A stretch of 5,853 bases of DNA from Stenotrophomonas maltophilia (GTDB taxonomy: Bacteria > Pseudomonadota > Gammaproteobacteria > Xanthomonadales > Xanthomonadaceae): positions 1 to 5,853 of the forward strand of contig DGIP01000158.1 of the NCBI GenBank assembly GCA_002386405.1, read 5' to 3'. The notes under the pieces were generated by a model. That model was not told the DNA's origin, did not search any database, and was given only the letters and a program-made list of their open reading frames with translations. The position numbers and the translations under genes are program-made. Of the stretch, positions 5,847 to 5,853 are shown piece after piece. Position 1 is the first letter of the stretch; each line of letters starts with the position of its first letter.

Positions 5847-5853
5847 CGCCACA

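Overview
The window is a high-GC gammaproteobacterial chromosome segment, most likely Xanthomonadaceae and probably Stenotrophomonas. The evidence is the gene order rnhB-dnaE-accA, the protein sequences, strong G/C preference at third codon positions, start codons without clear Shine-Dalgarno sequences, and a GTAG-type short palindrome after accA of the kind described as SMAG repeats in S. maltophilia. The genus is inferred from these traits and was not tested by a search.

Layout, all genes on the + strand: rnhB (ribonuclease HII, 5-664) appears complete and starts four bases into the window. A 521-bp stretch without a gene (665-1185) follows. dnaE (replicative DNA polymerase III alpha subunit, 1186-4767) comes next, then a 79-bp gap, then accA (carboxyltransferase alpha subunit of acetyl-CoA carboxylase, 4847-5806). 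The last 47 bases hold the GTAG-type palindrome. The order matches the conserved lpxA-lpxB-rnhB-dnaE-accA cluster known from E. coli. It places removal of RNA from DNA, chromosome replication and the first committed step of fatty-acid synthesis side by side. All three genes look intact and ordinary for their families. DnaE has a PHP domain lacking several metal ligands and an internal clamp-binding motif.

The unusual part is the rnhB-dnaE spacer. It carries two large stem-loop elements in opposite orientation, A (728-831, +) and B (913-1027, -). Each has a long outer stem (26 bp with one mismatch in A, 30 bp perfect in B) around a shared 26-nt core (25 of 26 identical) and a second inner hairpin. 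The outer and inner stems differ in sequence between A and B while remaining paired. The hairpin apexes keep the same ATCCAT (ATCCTT in the A core). The elements are flanked by low-complexity sequence rich in GCCAAAGC on the left and GCTTTGGC on the right, so the whole block is roughly symmetric. The B arms also fit a canonical G-quadruplex pattern. This looks like a modular, structure-conserved intergenic repeat family. A plausible dnaE promoter lies between this block and the dnaE start, so dnaE may be transcribed independently of rnhB.
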